The notes below the pieces were generated by a model. That model was not told where the DNA came from. It ran no database searches and worked only from the letters and a program-made list of their open reading frames with translations. From Aquimarina sp. (GTDB lineage Bacteria > Bacteroidota > Bacteroidia > Flavobacteriales > Flavobacteriaceae), in contig NZVW01000159.1 in the NCBI GenBank assembly GCA_002697475.1, positions 5,898 through 19,121 of the forward strand: a stretch of 13,224 nt of DNA, in the 5' to 3' direction. Each line of letters opens with the position of its first letter. Position 1 is the first letter of the stretch. The translations under genes were made by a program, and so were the position numbers. Shown one piece after another: positions 1 through 7,690 of the stretch.

Positions 1-891
1 GCTACTGTAGTTTTTATTATCCGGCCCTTAGGTGTTTTTCTCAGCACAATTGATTCTAATCTAAAACTTAATGAAAAGTTATTCATAAGCTGGGTAGGGC
101 CCAGGGGTATTGTCGCAGCAGGTATAGCCTCTCTTTTTGGATTAAAACTGGCCCGTCAGGGAGAACCTGGTGCTGAGTATATCACACCACTGGTATTTAT
201 GATCGTTTTAGGTACCGTTTTATTAAATGCAACTACGGCGAGATTATTTGCTAAAGTTGTAGGTGTTTTTCTTAATAAGTCTGAAGGAATACTTATTATA
301 GGAGCATCAAAGTTTTCAAGATTGATAGGGGTTTATCTTAAGGATAATGATCGTAATGTAGTGCTTCTTGACAATAATAGGGATAACATAAATAAAGCCA
401 AGAACCTTGGTTTAGATGCTATTCAGGGAAATATCTACAATGACAAGCTTGAGGACAACATTGAATTAAGTGATGTAGGATATTTAATGGCGCTTACAGG
501 TAATGGCGATATCAATAAGTATGCAATAAATAAATTTAAAAATCAATTCGGGGAACACGGAGCATTCAGGTTGATTACTGCTGAAGAAATGAATGATCCG
601 GATAACAACCCAAGTGAAGGTTTGTTCTCTAATACAGACGATTTTTACAGGCTTATGGAACTTGCAGAGAAATATCCTGGAATACAGGAAATAAAACTCA
701 AAGGAAGAAAACATTATCTATCTCTGTTGGAGATGTCTAAAGAGGACCAGGATATGATCCCTCTTTTTATAAAGGACACTGAGGACAACATAAATATAGT
801 AAAGGCCTTTGATCAAGAAATGGAAGATATTGAAGAGAATAGTATTTTAGCATACATAGGTAAACCCATTGATATAGAAGATGTGGATTAA
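1..891 (+). CDS. Cation:proton antiporter, CPA1/NhaP type with C-terminal TrkA-N domain (5' end missing)
   Basis: The reading frame is open from base 1, so only the last 296 residues are present. The visible start shows hydrophobic segments at about 1-15, 29-46 and 61-85. The segment WVGPRGIVAAGIASLF (31-46) matches the conserved late transmembrane motif of NhaP-type Na+/H+ exchangers. From about residue 95 the protein becomes soluble: IIGASKFSRLIG (99-110) is a glycine-rich Rossmann turn and VVLLDNN ends the second strand in an acidic residue, as in NAD(H)-binding TrkA-N/RCK domains. The family exchanges Na+ or K+ for H+ across the inner membrane, and the fused TrkA-N domain is thought to gate transport by nucleotide binding. 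The ATG at 199 lies inside the membrane domain and is not the true start. I see no convincing terminator after the stop. The family is clear; the transported ion cannot be read from this fragment. Confidence 0.9.
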   Translation, partial: ATVVFIIRPLGVFLSTIDSNLKLNEKLFISWVGPRGIVAAGIASLFGLKLARQGEPGAEYITPLVFMIVLGTVLLNATTARLFAKVVGVFLNKSEGILIIGASKFSRLIGVYLKDNDRNVVLLDNNRDNINKAKNLGLDAIQGNIYNDKLEDNIELSDVGYLMALTGNGDINKYAINKFKNQFGEHGAFRLITAEEMNDPDNNPSEGLFSNTDDFYRLMELAEKYPGIQEIKLKGRKHYLSLLEMSKEDQDMIPLFIKDTEDNINIVKAFDQEMEDIEENSILAYIGKPIDIEDVD

Positions 892-933
892 TGAAGCTTT
901 TGCTTAGGAAAGGTGTTTTTTTAACATAAAAAT

Positions 934-964
934 TTGTTAAAACAATGTTTAGCCTTTATATTGG
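934..964 (+). promoter_or_regulatory. Candidate Bacteroidota-type promoter for the small lipoprotein gene
   Basis: TTG at 934-936 and TATATTGG at 957-964 are 20 bases apart. This resembles the phylum's -33 TTG and -7 TAnnTTTG elements, with one position off in the -7 box. It lies about 30 bases upstream of the ATG at 997, leaving a short leader. The assignment is by pattern only. Confidence 0.4.
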
Positions 965-996
965 TGTTTTGAAAAAATTAATTTAAAACCCAAATT

Positions 997-1257
997 ATGA
1001 AAAAACTTATGTTAGTAGCTCTTACAGTAGCTGCATTCGGAATTACTTCTTGTGGAAATGATGATGACGGTGGAGTTGATTGCGTATCATTAGCTACAAA
1101 TGTATCAAATGCTGCTGAGACTTATGGAGCAGATCAAAGTGTAGCAAATTGTGAAGCTTACAAAGCTGCTCTAGAAGCTTACGCTAATAGTGGCTGCGAA
1201 GGCTCTGGAGATGTTGGAATCTTAATAAGCGCATTAGATTGTACTGCTGGTAACTAA
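997..1257 (+). CDS. Small surface-type lipoprotein with four cysteines (function unknown)
   Basis: An 86-residue protein. Residues 1-18 form a lipoprotein signal peptide ending in the lipobox ITSC, so Cys19 would be lipidated. It is followed by GNDDDGG, an acidic stretch like the lipoprotein export signals that send Bacteroidota lipoproteins to the cell surface. The mature part is alanine-rich and probably helical, with four further cysteines at 29, 52, 67 and 82 that could form two disulfides. The pattern around NCEAYKAALEAY followed by GC resembles small cysteine modules I associate with other flavobacterial lipoproteins, but I cannot name a family. The gene stands alone, with a candidate promoter just upstream and a terminator 13 bases after the stop, so it is probably a single-gene transcript. 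No function is proposed. Confidence 0.85.
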   Translation: MKKLMLVALTVAAFGITSCGNDDDGGVDCVSLATNVSNAAETYGADQSVANCEAYKAALEAYANSGCEGSGDVGILISALDCTAGN

Positions 1258-1268
1258 AATAACAAATT

Positions 1269-1293
1269 AAAGCCCTCCATTGGAGGGCTTTTT
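1269..1293. terminator. Bidirectional intrinsic terminator between convergent genes
   Basis: AGCCCTCC (1271-1278) pairs with GGAGGGCT (1282-1289) around a 3-base loop. Flanking A and T residues extend the stem by two pairs and give a U-run in both directions. It sits between the stop of the small lipoprotein (1257) and the stop of the minus-strand EEP gene (1295), so it can serve both. Confidence 0.9.
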
Positions 1294-1294
1294 A

Positions 1295-2347
1295 TTACAT
1301 TTCTTTTATCAGATAAATATACACCGGAAAGTGGTCACTATAACCTCCTGTATAAGCACCATTAGCAAAACTACGATAGGGATATCCTTTATATCTTCCT
1401 CTGGGATTCATCAGATAATTTTTATTAAAAACTCCAGCTTTATAAAATCTATAGGATGAATAATCATCTTTCAATAACTCATCAGAAATTATGATTTGAT
1501 CAAAAAGATTCCAACTATCTCTATATGCCAAAGATCCAATACCTTTCTTAGCCATACTAGCCATAGGGTTATATAGCTCTTTCAAATCAGTTTTTTCTTT
1601 ATCTGATTTTGCTTTTAAAACTTTAGTCACACTAGAATTATCAGGGTCATCATTTAAGTCGCCCATCGTGATGATTTTAGCATATGGATCTATAGCAAAT
1701 AATGAATCTATAATTTTTTTGTTTAGTGCAGCAGCCTGTTCTCTTTTATAACGACTTCTGGCCTCTCCTCCACTTCGTGATGGCCAGTGATTGACTATCA
1801 CGTGGATTAAATCACCATCTAAATGACCACTTACTAAAAGTTGGTCTCTGGTAAAAACCCTCTTCTTATCATCATCATTATCATAAATAATTAATTCGTG
1901 TTTACTGGTAGATACAGGTCTAAAAAGAGATTTTTGATACAATAACGCCACATCAATCCCTCTTCTATCAGGTGAATCATAATGTACAATACCATAATCT
2001 TTTGGTAGCATTACAGCTTGATTAGCAAGATCCTCAAGTACTTTTCTGTTTTCTATTTCAGCTACTCCTATAATAGCGGGTGCATTTTTGGTGACATCTG
2101 CTCCAATTTCAGAAATAACCTTAGCCATATTCTTAAGTTTGTCCTGATAAATTTCTTCAGTCCAGTGATCTTTACCATTTGGCGTGCGATCATCATCATA
2201 GGTTATAGGGTCATCCTCAGTATCAAATAAATTTTCAACATTATAAAAAGCTACGGTATTTACTTTGTAGGTCTTTTTTTCCTGAGCAAAGGAAATAACA
2301 ATGGAGAAAAGAGTATAAAGAACAGCAATTCTCTTTAAAAAAATCAT
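1295..2347 (-). CDS. Secreted endonuclease/exonuclease/phosphatase (EEP) family protein
   Basis: A 350-residue protein of the Mg2+-dependent EEP fold (DNase I-like), which cleaves phosphodiester or phosphomonoester bonds. I chose the ATG at 2347 because it opens a normal signal peptide (MIFLKR, a hydrophobic core, then SFA before QEKK, cleavage near residue 21). The frame can be extended to a TTG at 2384-2386, but this adds 13 residues ahead of the signal peptide. The expected active-site blocks are all present: FYNVENLFD (34-42, metal-side Asn), GVAEIEN (94-100, metal-binding Glu), NHWPS (186-190, His), GDLND (229-233, Asp/Asn), DQI (283-285) and SDHFP (337-341, final His). It should act in the periplasm or outside the cell. 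It is divergent from the TonB receptor/DUF5689 operon and is a paralogue of the gene at 8017-8991. Substrate unknown; DNA, RNA or phosphate esters are all possible. Confidence 0.88.
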   Translation of the reverse strand: MIFLKRIAVLYTLFSIVISFAQEKKTYKVNTVAFYNVENLFDTEDDPITYDDDRTPNGKDHWTEEIYQDKLKNMAKVISEIGADVTKNAPAIIGVAEIENRKVLEDLANQAVMLPKDYGIVHYDSPDRRGIDVALLYQKSLFRPVSTSKHELIIYDNDDDKKRVFTRDQLLVSGHLDGDLIHVIVNHWPSRSGGEARSRYKREQAAALNKKIIDSLFAIDPYAKIITMGDLNDDPDNSSVTKVLKAKSDKEKTDLKELYNPMASMAKKGIGSLAYRDSWNLFDQIIISDELLKDDYSSYRFYKAGVFNKNYLMNPRGRYKGYPYRSFANGAYTGGYSDHFPVYIYLIKEM

Positions 2348-2391
2348 TTTCACAATATTATCTTTTTGTAAAATTTTAACAAACAACAGGC

Positions 2392-2399
2392 CAAAATTA
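2392..2399 (-). promoter_or_regulatory. Candidate -7 element for the secreted EEP gene
   Basis: Read on the minus strand this is TAATTTTG, a full match to TAnnTTTG. It lies about 45 bases upstream of the ATG at 2347. No TTG is visible at the expected -33 distance, so support is partial. It also lies upstream of the alternative TTG start at 2384-2386, so it does not by itself decide the start. Confidence 0.4.
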
Positions 2400-2419
2400 A
2401 CTTTTCTATTTAAAAAATG

Positions 2420-2427
2420 TACTTTTG
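2420..2427 (+). promoter_or_regulatory. Candidate -7 element for the TonB receptor/DUF5689 operon
   Basis: TACTTTTG matches TAnnTTTG exactly and is followed by GCGCCGCGG, a GC-rich patch at the expected start of transcription in otherwise AT-rich DNA. The ATG is 43 bases downstream. A -33 TTG is not evident. Confidence 0.5.
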
Positions 2428-2470
2428 CGCCGCGGAAATAATAATTTCTTAACTAAAAACTATTTTTTTA

Positions 2471-5434
2471 ATGAAAATGACACAAGTAAAGAAGGGATTT
2501 TGCTTCATTTTCTTTCTAGTTAGTTTGTGCGCATTCAGCAATGTGCAGCAAACTATTTTTAAGGGAAAAGTTGTAGATGCTGCAACTAATGAAGAGATTC
2601 CTGATGTAACTGTAAGTATAGAGAACTCTCTGTTTTCTACAACTACAAATGCACAAGGGGAGTTTCAGCTTGAAGATGCTCAGCTACCATTGGGGGAGCA
2701 AATAGCTGTAATCTCTAAACAAGGGTATGTAACAAAAAGATATCCTATTGTAATTAATCAAGGCCAGATATTAGATTTACAGTCCATTGATCTGGAATAT
2801 GATTTAAACCAAGAACAAATACAGATAGGTACGATTAGTCTATCAGATAATGAGCTTGATGATGATGAAGACACATCATTTAATGTGTCAGGCTTACTAC
2901 AGGCATCCAGAGATGTTTTTCTTAATGCTGCCGCATTCGATTTCAGTGCCGCATTCTTTAGACCAAGAGGCTTAGGAAATGAAAACGGAAAAGTGCTTAT
3001 CAATGGTATAGAAATGAACAAGCTATTTAATGGCAGACCACAATGGAGTAACTGGGGAGGATTAAATGATGTGCAGAGAAATCAGGAGTTTTCTATGGGG
3101 ATGTCAGCAAATGATTATACGTTTGGAGATCTTTCTGGAACTACAAATATTATCATGAGAGCTTCTCAGTATAGAAAAGGAGGACGTGTTTCTTATGCCG
3201 CTTCTAATAGATCTTACCTAGGTAGAATTATGGCAACATATAATTCAGGACTAATGGCAGATGGATTGGCATACTCTATATCCTTATCCAGAAGATTTGG
3301 TAATGAAGGTTATGTTGATGGAACATTATACGATGCTAATTCTATCTTTGCTTCAGTAGAAAAGAAATTTAATGATGCACACAGTTTAAACTTTACCAGT
3401 TTTTATACACCGAATAGAAGAGGTAGATCTACGGCGATAACACAGGAGGTTTATGAACTAAAAGGTAACCGCTATAATCCTAACTGGGGTTTTTATGATG
3501 GAGAAAAGAAAAACTCTAGGGTTAGAGAAATTGAAGAGCCTGTGATGATGTTAAATCATTATTGGGATATCAATGATAAATTTAGCTTAAATACGAATAT
3601 AGCTTATCAAACAGGAAAAACCGGAAATAGTCGTATTGACAATAATGGTTCTGATTTAGTGCTAACTTCAGACGGTCAGGAAACGTATGAAGGAGGAGGA
3701 GCCAGTAGAGATACTAATCCAATACACCCAAGCTATTTACCTAGCTTTTTTCTTCAGGATCAAACACCAACTGCTTTAGATTATCAAAACGCATTTTTTG
3801 CGCAACAAGCATTCAGAGCAGATGGTCAGTTAGATTGGGGTAGATTAATTGCGGCCAATCAGCAAAATGCAGCTCAGGGAAGAAATTCTACATATATATT
3901 CTACGAAGACAGAACAGATGATACACAATGGACATTTAACTCCATTTTTAATGGTCAGCTAAACAATAATGTATCTGTAAATGCAGCGATTAATTATAAG
4001 AAACTAAAAAGTGAAAACTTTGCGCAGGTAACAGATTTATTAGGTGGTACAGGTTTTCTGGATGTAGACACCTTTGGAGCTCAGCTGGATAATGATGTGG
4101 ATGAAGAGTTTAGATTAACTCCTGAAGAATTAGCAGATAGAGCCCAAAGTGATTTAAGAAACCGTAATAGAGTTGTAGGAGTAGGAGATCGATATGATTA
4201 TAATTATGAATTTGATGCTGATGTCATAAATGGATTTGCTCAGGCTCAATTCAAGACTAGATTAATCGATTTTTATCTTGGAGGAAATTTAACGCAAACA
4301 AGCTACCAAAGAAATGGATTGTATGAAAACGGATATTTTCCGGGAGAAGGCAGAACAGGGTCATTTGGTCAAAGTGATAAGTTAGAATTTACCAATTATG
4401 GTGGAAAAGGAGGCTTTACTTTTAAGATTGACGGACGTAACCTTATTGATGTCAACGGAACCTATTTTACAAAAGCACCAACCATAAGAAACTCTTTTGC
4501 TAATGCCAGACAAAATAATAGAACTATTAGTCAGTTAATACAGGCAGAATCTTCTCTTGGAGGTGAATTGGAGAGTGAAAAAATACAGTCTATTGATGCT
4601 AGCTATATTTTAAGAACACCTAATTTAAAGGCAAGATTAACCGGATATTACACTAAGATTGAAGATGCAACTGATATTGCTTTCTTTTTTACTCAAGCAA
4701 TTTCTGGCTCTGATGCTGGTTTTGTACAGGAAGTCTTAACGGATATTGATAAAAAACATTTGGGTGCAGAATTGGGTATTGAATATCAAATAACTCCAAC
4801 AATTAAGTTAAAGGGAGCAGCAGCTATTGGGCAATATACTTATGATAATAACCCAGATTTATTCGTAACCAGTACAAGTCCTAGCTTTTTAGGTCAAAAC
4901 TTAGGAACTGGAGAAAATACTATTGAAGGAGCCAGATATTTTGGTAAATCACAGCTAAAAGATTATAAGTTAGCTAATGGCCCTCAAAATGTAGCACAAT
5001 TAGGTTTTGAATATCGCGACCCTAATTTCTGGTGGTTTGGCGCTACGGCTAATTATTTTTCTAATGCTTATATTGATGTAAGTCCTTTTGCAAGAACACA
5101 AAACTTTTATCTGGATACAGATGGATTACCATTTAATGACTATGATGAAAATATAGCAAGAGAGCTACTAAGACAAGAGAAGTTTAATAGTTACTATCTT
5201 ATCAATGTAGTAGGAGGTAAGTCCTGGCGAGTTGATGATTATTATATTGGCTTTTTTGCCAGTATAAACAATGTCCTGGATGAAGATTATATTACAGGTG
5301 GGTTTGAGCAATCCAGAAGCGCTAATTATAGAGCATCATTAGAAGAAGCTCAGAGAGATACACCAGTATTCGGACCAAGATATTTCTTTGGTTATGGTAC
5401 ATCTTACTATCTAAACTTATACGTACGATTTTAA
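2471..5434 (+). CDS. TonB-dependent receptor-like outer-membrane protein with N-terminal carboxypeptidase-regulatory-like domain
   Basis: A 987-residue protein. Residues 1 to about 24 form a signal peptide. Residues 28 to about 108 form a carboxypeptidase-regulatory-like beta-sandwich (FKGKVVDAATNEEIPDVTVS, then TTTNAQGEFQL), common at the front of Bacteroidota outer-membrane transporters. An acidic linker follows (about 125-135). Residues 138-232 are plug-like, including FRPRGLG, VLINGIEMN and the closing SGTTNIIMRAS. From about 233 to the end there are alternating amphipathic strands, aromatic-rich and ending in YLNLYVRF; a terminal Phe is typical of outer-membrane barrels. The role is probably energy-dependent import of a large or scarce substrate, or surface binding. 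The second ATG at codon 3 is an equally possible start. It is followed after 28 bases by the DUF5689 lipoprotein, so the two are probably one operon. It is not paired with a SusD-like gene, so it is not a standard glycan-uptake pair. Substrate unknown. Confidence 0.88.
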   Translation: MKMTQVKKGFCFIFFLVSLCAFSNVQQTIFKGKVVDAATNEEIPDVTVSIENSLFSTTTNAQGEFQLEDAQLPLGEQIAVISKQGYVTKRYPIVINQGQILDLQSIDLEYDLNQEQIQIGTISLSDNELDDDEDTSFNVSGLLQASRDVFLNAAAFDFSAAFFRPRGLGNENGKVLINGIEMNKLFNGRPQWSNWGGLNDVQRNQEFSMGMSANDYTFGDLSGTTNIIMRASQYRKGGRVSYAASNRSYLGRIMATYNSGLMADGLAYSISLSRRFGNEGYVDGTLYDANSIFASVEKKFNDAHSLNFTSFYTPNRRGRSTAITQEVYELKGNRYNPNWGFYDGEKKNSRVREIEEPVMMLNHYWDINDKFSLNTNIAYQTGKTGNSRIDNNGSDLVLTSDGQETYEGGGASRDTNPIHPSYLPSFFLQDQTPTALDYQNAFFAQQAFRADGQLDWGRLIAANQQNAAQGRNSTYIFYEDRTDDTQWTFNSIFNGQLNNNVSVNAAINYKKLKSENFAQVTDLLGGTGFLDVDTFGAQLDNDVDEEFRLTPEELADRAQSDLRNRNRVVGVGDRYDYNYEFDADVINGFAQAQFKTRLIDFYLGGNLTQTSYQRNGLYENGYFPGEGRTGSFGQSDKLEFTNYGGKGGFTFKIDGRNLIDVNGTYFTKAPTIRNSFANARQNNRTISQLIQAESSLGGELESEKIQSIDASYILRTPNLKARLTGYYTKIEDATDIAFFFTQAISGSDAGFVQEVLTDIDKKHLGAELGIEYQITPTIKLKGAAAIGQYTYDNNPDLFVTSTSPSFLGQNLGTGENTIEGARYFGKSQLKDYKLANGPQNVAQLGFEYRDPNFWWFGATANYFSNAYIDVSPFARTQNFYLDTDGLPFNDYDENIARELLRQEKFNSYYLINVVGGKSWRVDDYYIGFFASINNVLDEDYITGGFEQSRSANYRASLEEAQRDTPVFGPRYFFGYGTSYYLNLYVRF

Positions 5435-5462
5435 ATAAAGCACAACAATAAAATATTAAAAA

Positions 5463-6899
5463 ATGAATTCAGTTAATTATAAAATACTTTTAGGAGCATT
5501 TTTGCTAATGCTGGGAGCAACATCTTGTGTGCAAGATGATGATTTTACAGTGTCTCCTGTAGAAATAAATGAACCTAATATTGAAGGAACGATTACTTCT
5601 GTAGATGGTGTTGTTGACGTTTTACTTCAGGAAATTAATGATGAGGGTGATGAGGGAGTAAAAGTTACTTTTGAAGAAACGGGACTGGTTATGGAAGGCT
5701 ATGTTATCTCTAGTGACAGAGCAGGAAACTTTTTTGAAGAATTAATCCTTCAGGATAAAGCAGAAAATCCTACAGCAGGTATCAGAGTACCTATAGATAT
5801 TAACCCGCTATATGTTACCTACGAGTTTGGTAGAAAAATATATATAAAGCTTGATGGTTTATCTGTAGGTATGGAAAATGGGGTTCCAACACTTGGAGTC
5901 TTAGCCGGTGATGAGGTAGACCAAATTCCATCATTTAGAGAAAAGGAATTTATAACAAGATCCGCTGAAGTAGCTACAATTGTACCTTTTGAAACTACTA
6001 TCGAAGACTTTTCTGATGATATCGTAAATCTATATGTTCAGATAAATGATCTTCAGTTTAATAGAAGAGATGTATTGGTCAATGATCCTTTATCCTTTGC
6101 AGGAGAACCATCAGACGAATTTGATGGAGAGCGTACCATTGAGAGCTGTGCTACAGGTTCTTCAGCAATATTAAGTACAAGTACATTTGCTGATTTTAAA
6201 TCACTTGATTTACCTTCTCAAAGAGGAAGTTTTGAAGGTGTTTTAACCAAGAACTTTTTTGGAGATGAATTTAATCTGGTTTTAAATAGTGTCTCTGGTT
6301 TAAAATTTGATAATGCAGAAAGATGCGACCCGATAGAATTAGATTGTGGTCTGGCAAGTACAGTAGGACCTACCAATCAATTTTTTATAGATTTTGAGGA
6401 TCAAACCTTCAACGTGCCGGTATCAATTAATGGATGGACTAATTATCAACAAGCAGGTACTGAAACTTGGGAAGCTTTCAGTTCCGGAGGAACAAATGCC
6501 TCTTTAGGTATATCAGCCAGAGTAAGCCCTTTTAGATCGGGTGATGCTAGCACAATAGCTTGGTTAATAACACCTCAAATTGATTTAGATGCTTTAGAAG
6601 GAGAAACATTAAGGTTCAAAACCTCTAATAGTTTCTCAGACAGTAGTGATATGCAAGTTTTATTCTCAAAAGATTGGGACGGCAATCCGGATACTATTAC
6701 TACAGCTACCTGGGGGATACTATCAGCTGCTTATATAACACAAGACTCTGATTTCTTTGGCGAGTGGTTTGACTCAGGAACAGTAGATTTATCTTGCGAA
6801 ACAGGTCAGATCTATATAGCTTTTAAATTTATAGGAAGTGGAGCTGATGATTTTGATGGAACTTATGAACTAGATGAAATTAGCTTAGACTCTAATTAA
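5463..6899 (+). CDS. DUF5689 domain lipoprotein with C-terminal choice-of-anchor-J-like domain
   Basis: A 478-residue lipoprotein. The lipobox ATSC makes Cys22 the lipidated residue, and VQDDDF after it is an acidic surface-export type signal. Residues about 40-285 look like DUF5689: a repeated beta-rich pattern including GYVISSDRAGNFFEELILQD (79-98), LYVQINDLQF (190-199) and GSFEGVL (255-261). I read this as OB-fold-like, by resemblance to nucleic-acid-binding OB folds found with extracellular nucleases; this is inference. From about 305 a second beta-sandwich domain begins (FFIDFEDQ, then GWTNYQQAGTETWEAF and AWLITPQIDLD), of the jelly-roll kind known as choice-of-anchor J. Cysteines at 229, 288 and 295 lie around the domain boundary. 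It is the second gene of the operon with the TonB receptor and is probably its cell-surface partner. A terminator follows. Confidence 0.82.
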   Translation: MNSVNYKILLGAFLLMLGATSCVQDDDFTVSPVEINEPNIEGTITSVDGVVDVLLQEINDEGDEGVKVTFEETGLVMEGYVISSDRAGNFFEELILQDKAENPTAGIRVPIDINPLYVTYEFGRKIYIKLDGLSVGMENGVPTLGVLAGDEVDQIPSFREKEFITRSAEVATIVPFETTIEDFSDDIVNLYVQINDLQFNRRDVLVNDPLSFAGEPSDEFDGERTIESCATGSSAILSTSTFADFKSLDLPSQRGSFEGVLTKNFFGDEFNLVLNSVSGLKFDNAERCDPIELDCGLASTVGPTNQFFIDFEDQTFNVPVSINGWTNYQQAGTETWEAFSSGGTNASLGISARVSPFRSGDASTIAWLITPQIDLDALEGETLRFKTSNSFSDSSDMQVLFSKDWDGNPDTITTATWGILSAAYITQDSDFFGEWFDSGTVDLSCETGQIYIAFKFIGSGADDFDGTYELDEISLDSN

Positions 6900-6926
6900 A
6901 AATAATTATTCTATTAGAAGTTATAA

Positions 6927-6954
6927 AAATAGGCGACCGAAAGGTCGCCTATTT
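6927..6954. terminator. Bidirectional intrinsic terminator after the DUF5689 gene
   Basis: A perfect 12-bp stem: AAATAGGCGACC (6927-6938) pairs with GGTCGCCTATTT (6943-6954) around a GAAA tetraloop. It is followed by further T-rich sequence on the plus strand and preceded by A-rich sequence that supplies a U-run on the minus strand. It lies between convergent stops at 6899 and 6968 and can end both transcripts. Confidence 0.92.
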
Positions 6955-6967
6955 ATTTTATAAATAA

Positions 6968-7690
6968 TTAATAATCAAAAGTCACTGAGTATGCAGAGCT
7001 CTTTTTGGTTTTAACACGCATCCTAAATTGATAGCAAGGGTTTTTAGTATGTGAGTAGCTAGAATTGTTGGGAACTAATTTCCATTCATTTTGTATTGTA
7101 GCCCAGCTACTACCACTATATGCTTTGTATTTTAATCCATAGTACACTCTTCTCCAAAGTGAATTTCTTGATATTTCAGCAATAGTTTCCTGATTAGGAG
7201 AGCTGTAGTGAGTGTAATACTGCCAATCCGCTTTGGCTATACTAGTCTCAGGATGATTAAAACTTAAGGCATATCTTACCCCTTCTCTAGATTTATTTAC
7301 ATTTAATAGTTGAAATGCTATTCCTGAATCACTGGCAATACCTGGATCAGAAACATCATCACTATCTGACTTTTCTTCAGATAAGTCTATCAAGTTATTT
7401 CGTAATAGACTTTCATGGAGAGACTCTTTAGCCTGAATTTCTACAAGCCTGATATTTGCATCAGAATAAGCAGTAACATCATTTAAATTATTAGAGAATA
7501 CTCTAACGACGGCCTGACTTCCTTCTTCTGAGTTAATTGTAATATCTTTTTGATAAGCATATAACTTATCCAAAGAAGATTCCAATGCTATTGCAGAATT
7601 ATCGATTTCTTCAATAGCTTCATCTTGATCACAAGAAGCTAAAAATAAAGTACCTAAAAGAATAGGTAGTACATAAAGAATTTTTTTCAT
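6968..7690 (-). CDS. Lipoprotein of unknown function
   Basis: A 240-residue protein starting at the ATG at 7690. Upstream in-frame starts exist (an ATG at 7735 and a TTG at 7753), but they would place about 20 residues before the signal peptide. MKKILYVLP, a hydrophobic core and the lipobox LASC give a lipidated Cys20. The next residues, DQDEAIEE, fit an acidic surface-export signal. Residues 36-103 look mainly helical. A Ser/Asp-rich linker follows (about 104-122, EEKSDSDDVSDP). The C-terminal half (123-240) is aromatic- and Ser-rich and probably beta-structured, with SLWRRVYYGLKYKAYSG, a single Cys219 and an ending SAYSVTFDY. I do not recognise a family. It is convergent with the DUF5689 operon, so it is not co-transcribed with it. 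Confidence 0.8.
   Translation of the reverse strand: MKKILYVLPILLGTLFLASCDQDEAIEEIDNSAIALESSLDKLYAYQKDITINSEEGSQAVVRVFSNNLNDVTAYSDANIRLVEIQAKESLHESLLRNNLIDLSEEKSDSDDVSDPGIASDSGIAFQLLNVNKSREGVRYALSFNHPETSIAKADWQYYTHYSSPNQETIAEISRNSLWRRVYYGLKYKAYSGSSWATIQNEWKLVPNNSSYSHTKNPCYQFRMRVKTKKSSAYSVTFDY

Noticed and set aside
484..714. Minus-strand open frame of 76 codons inside the antiporter gene
   Set aside because: It is antisense to a clear TrkA-N domain and has no recognisable protein character.
895..906. AAGC-TTTT-GCTT hairpin as a terminator for the antiporter gene
   Set aside because: The 4-bp AT-rich stem has no U-run directly after it; it is too weak to call.
2018..2230. Plus-strand open frame of 70 codons inside the secreted EEP gene
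   Set aside because: It is a shadow of the conserved EEP coding sequence with a composition typical of antisense frames.
2348..2386. Upstream TTG start extending the secreted EEP protein by 13 residues
   Set aside because: The extension precedes a well-formed signal peptide that begins at the ATG at 2347.
2758..3021. Minus-strand open frame of 87 codons inside the TonB receptor gene
   Set aside because: It lies opposite the plug-like region and has Ser-rich content expected from the antisense of Asp/Glu codons.
2471..6899. SusC/SusD-type glycan utilisation pair
   Set aside because: The lipoprotein has DUF5689 and jelly-roll-like regions, not a helical SusD fold, and no glycan-active enzyme is nearby.
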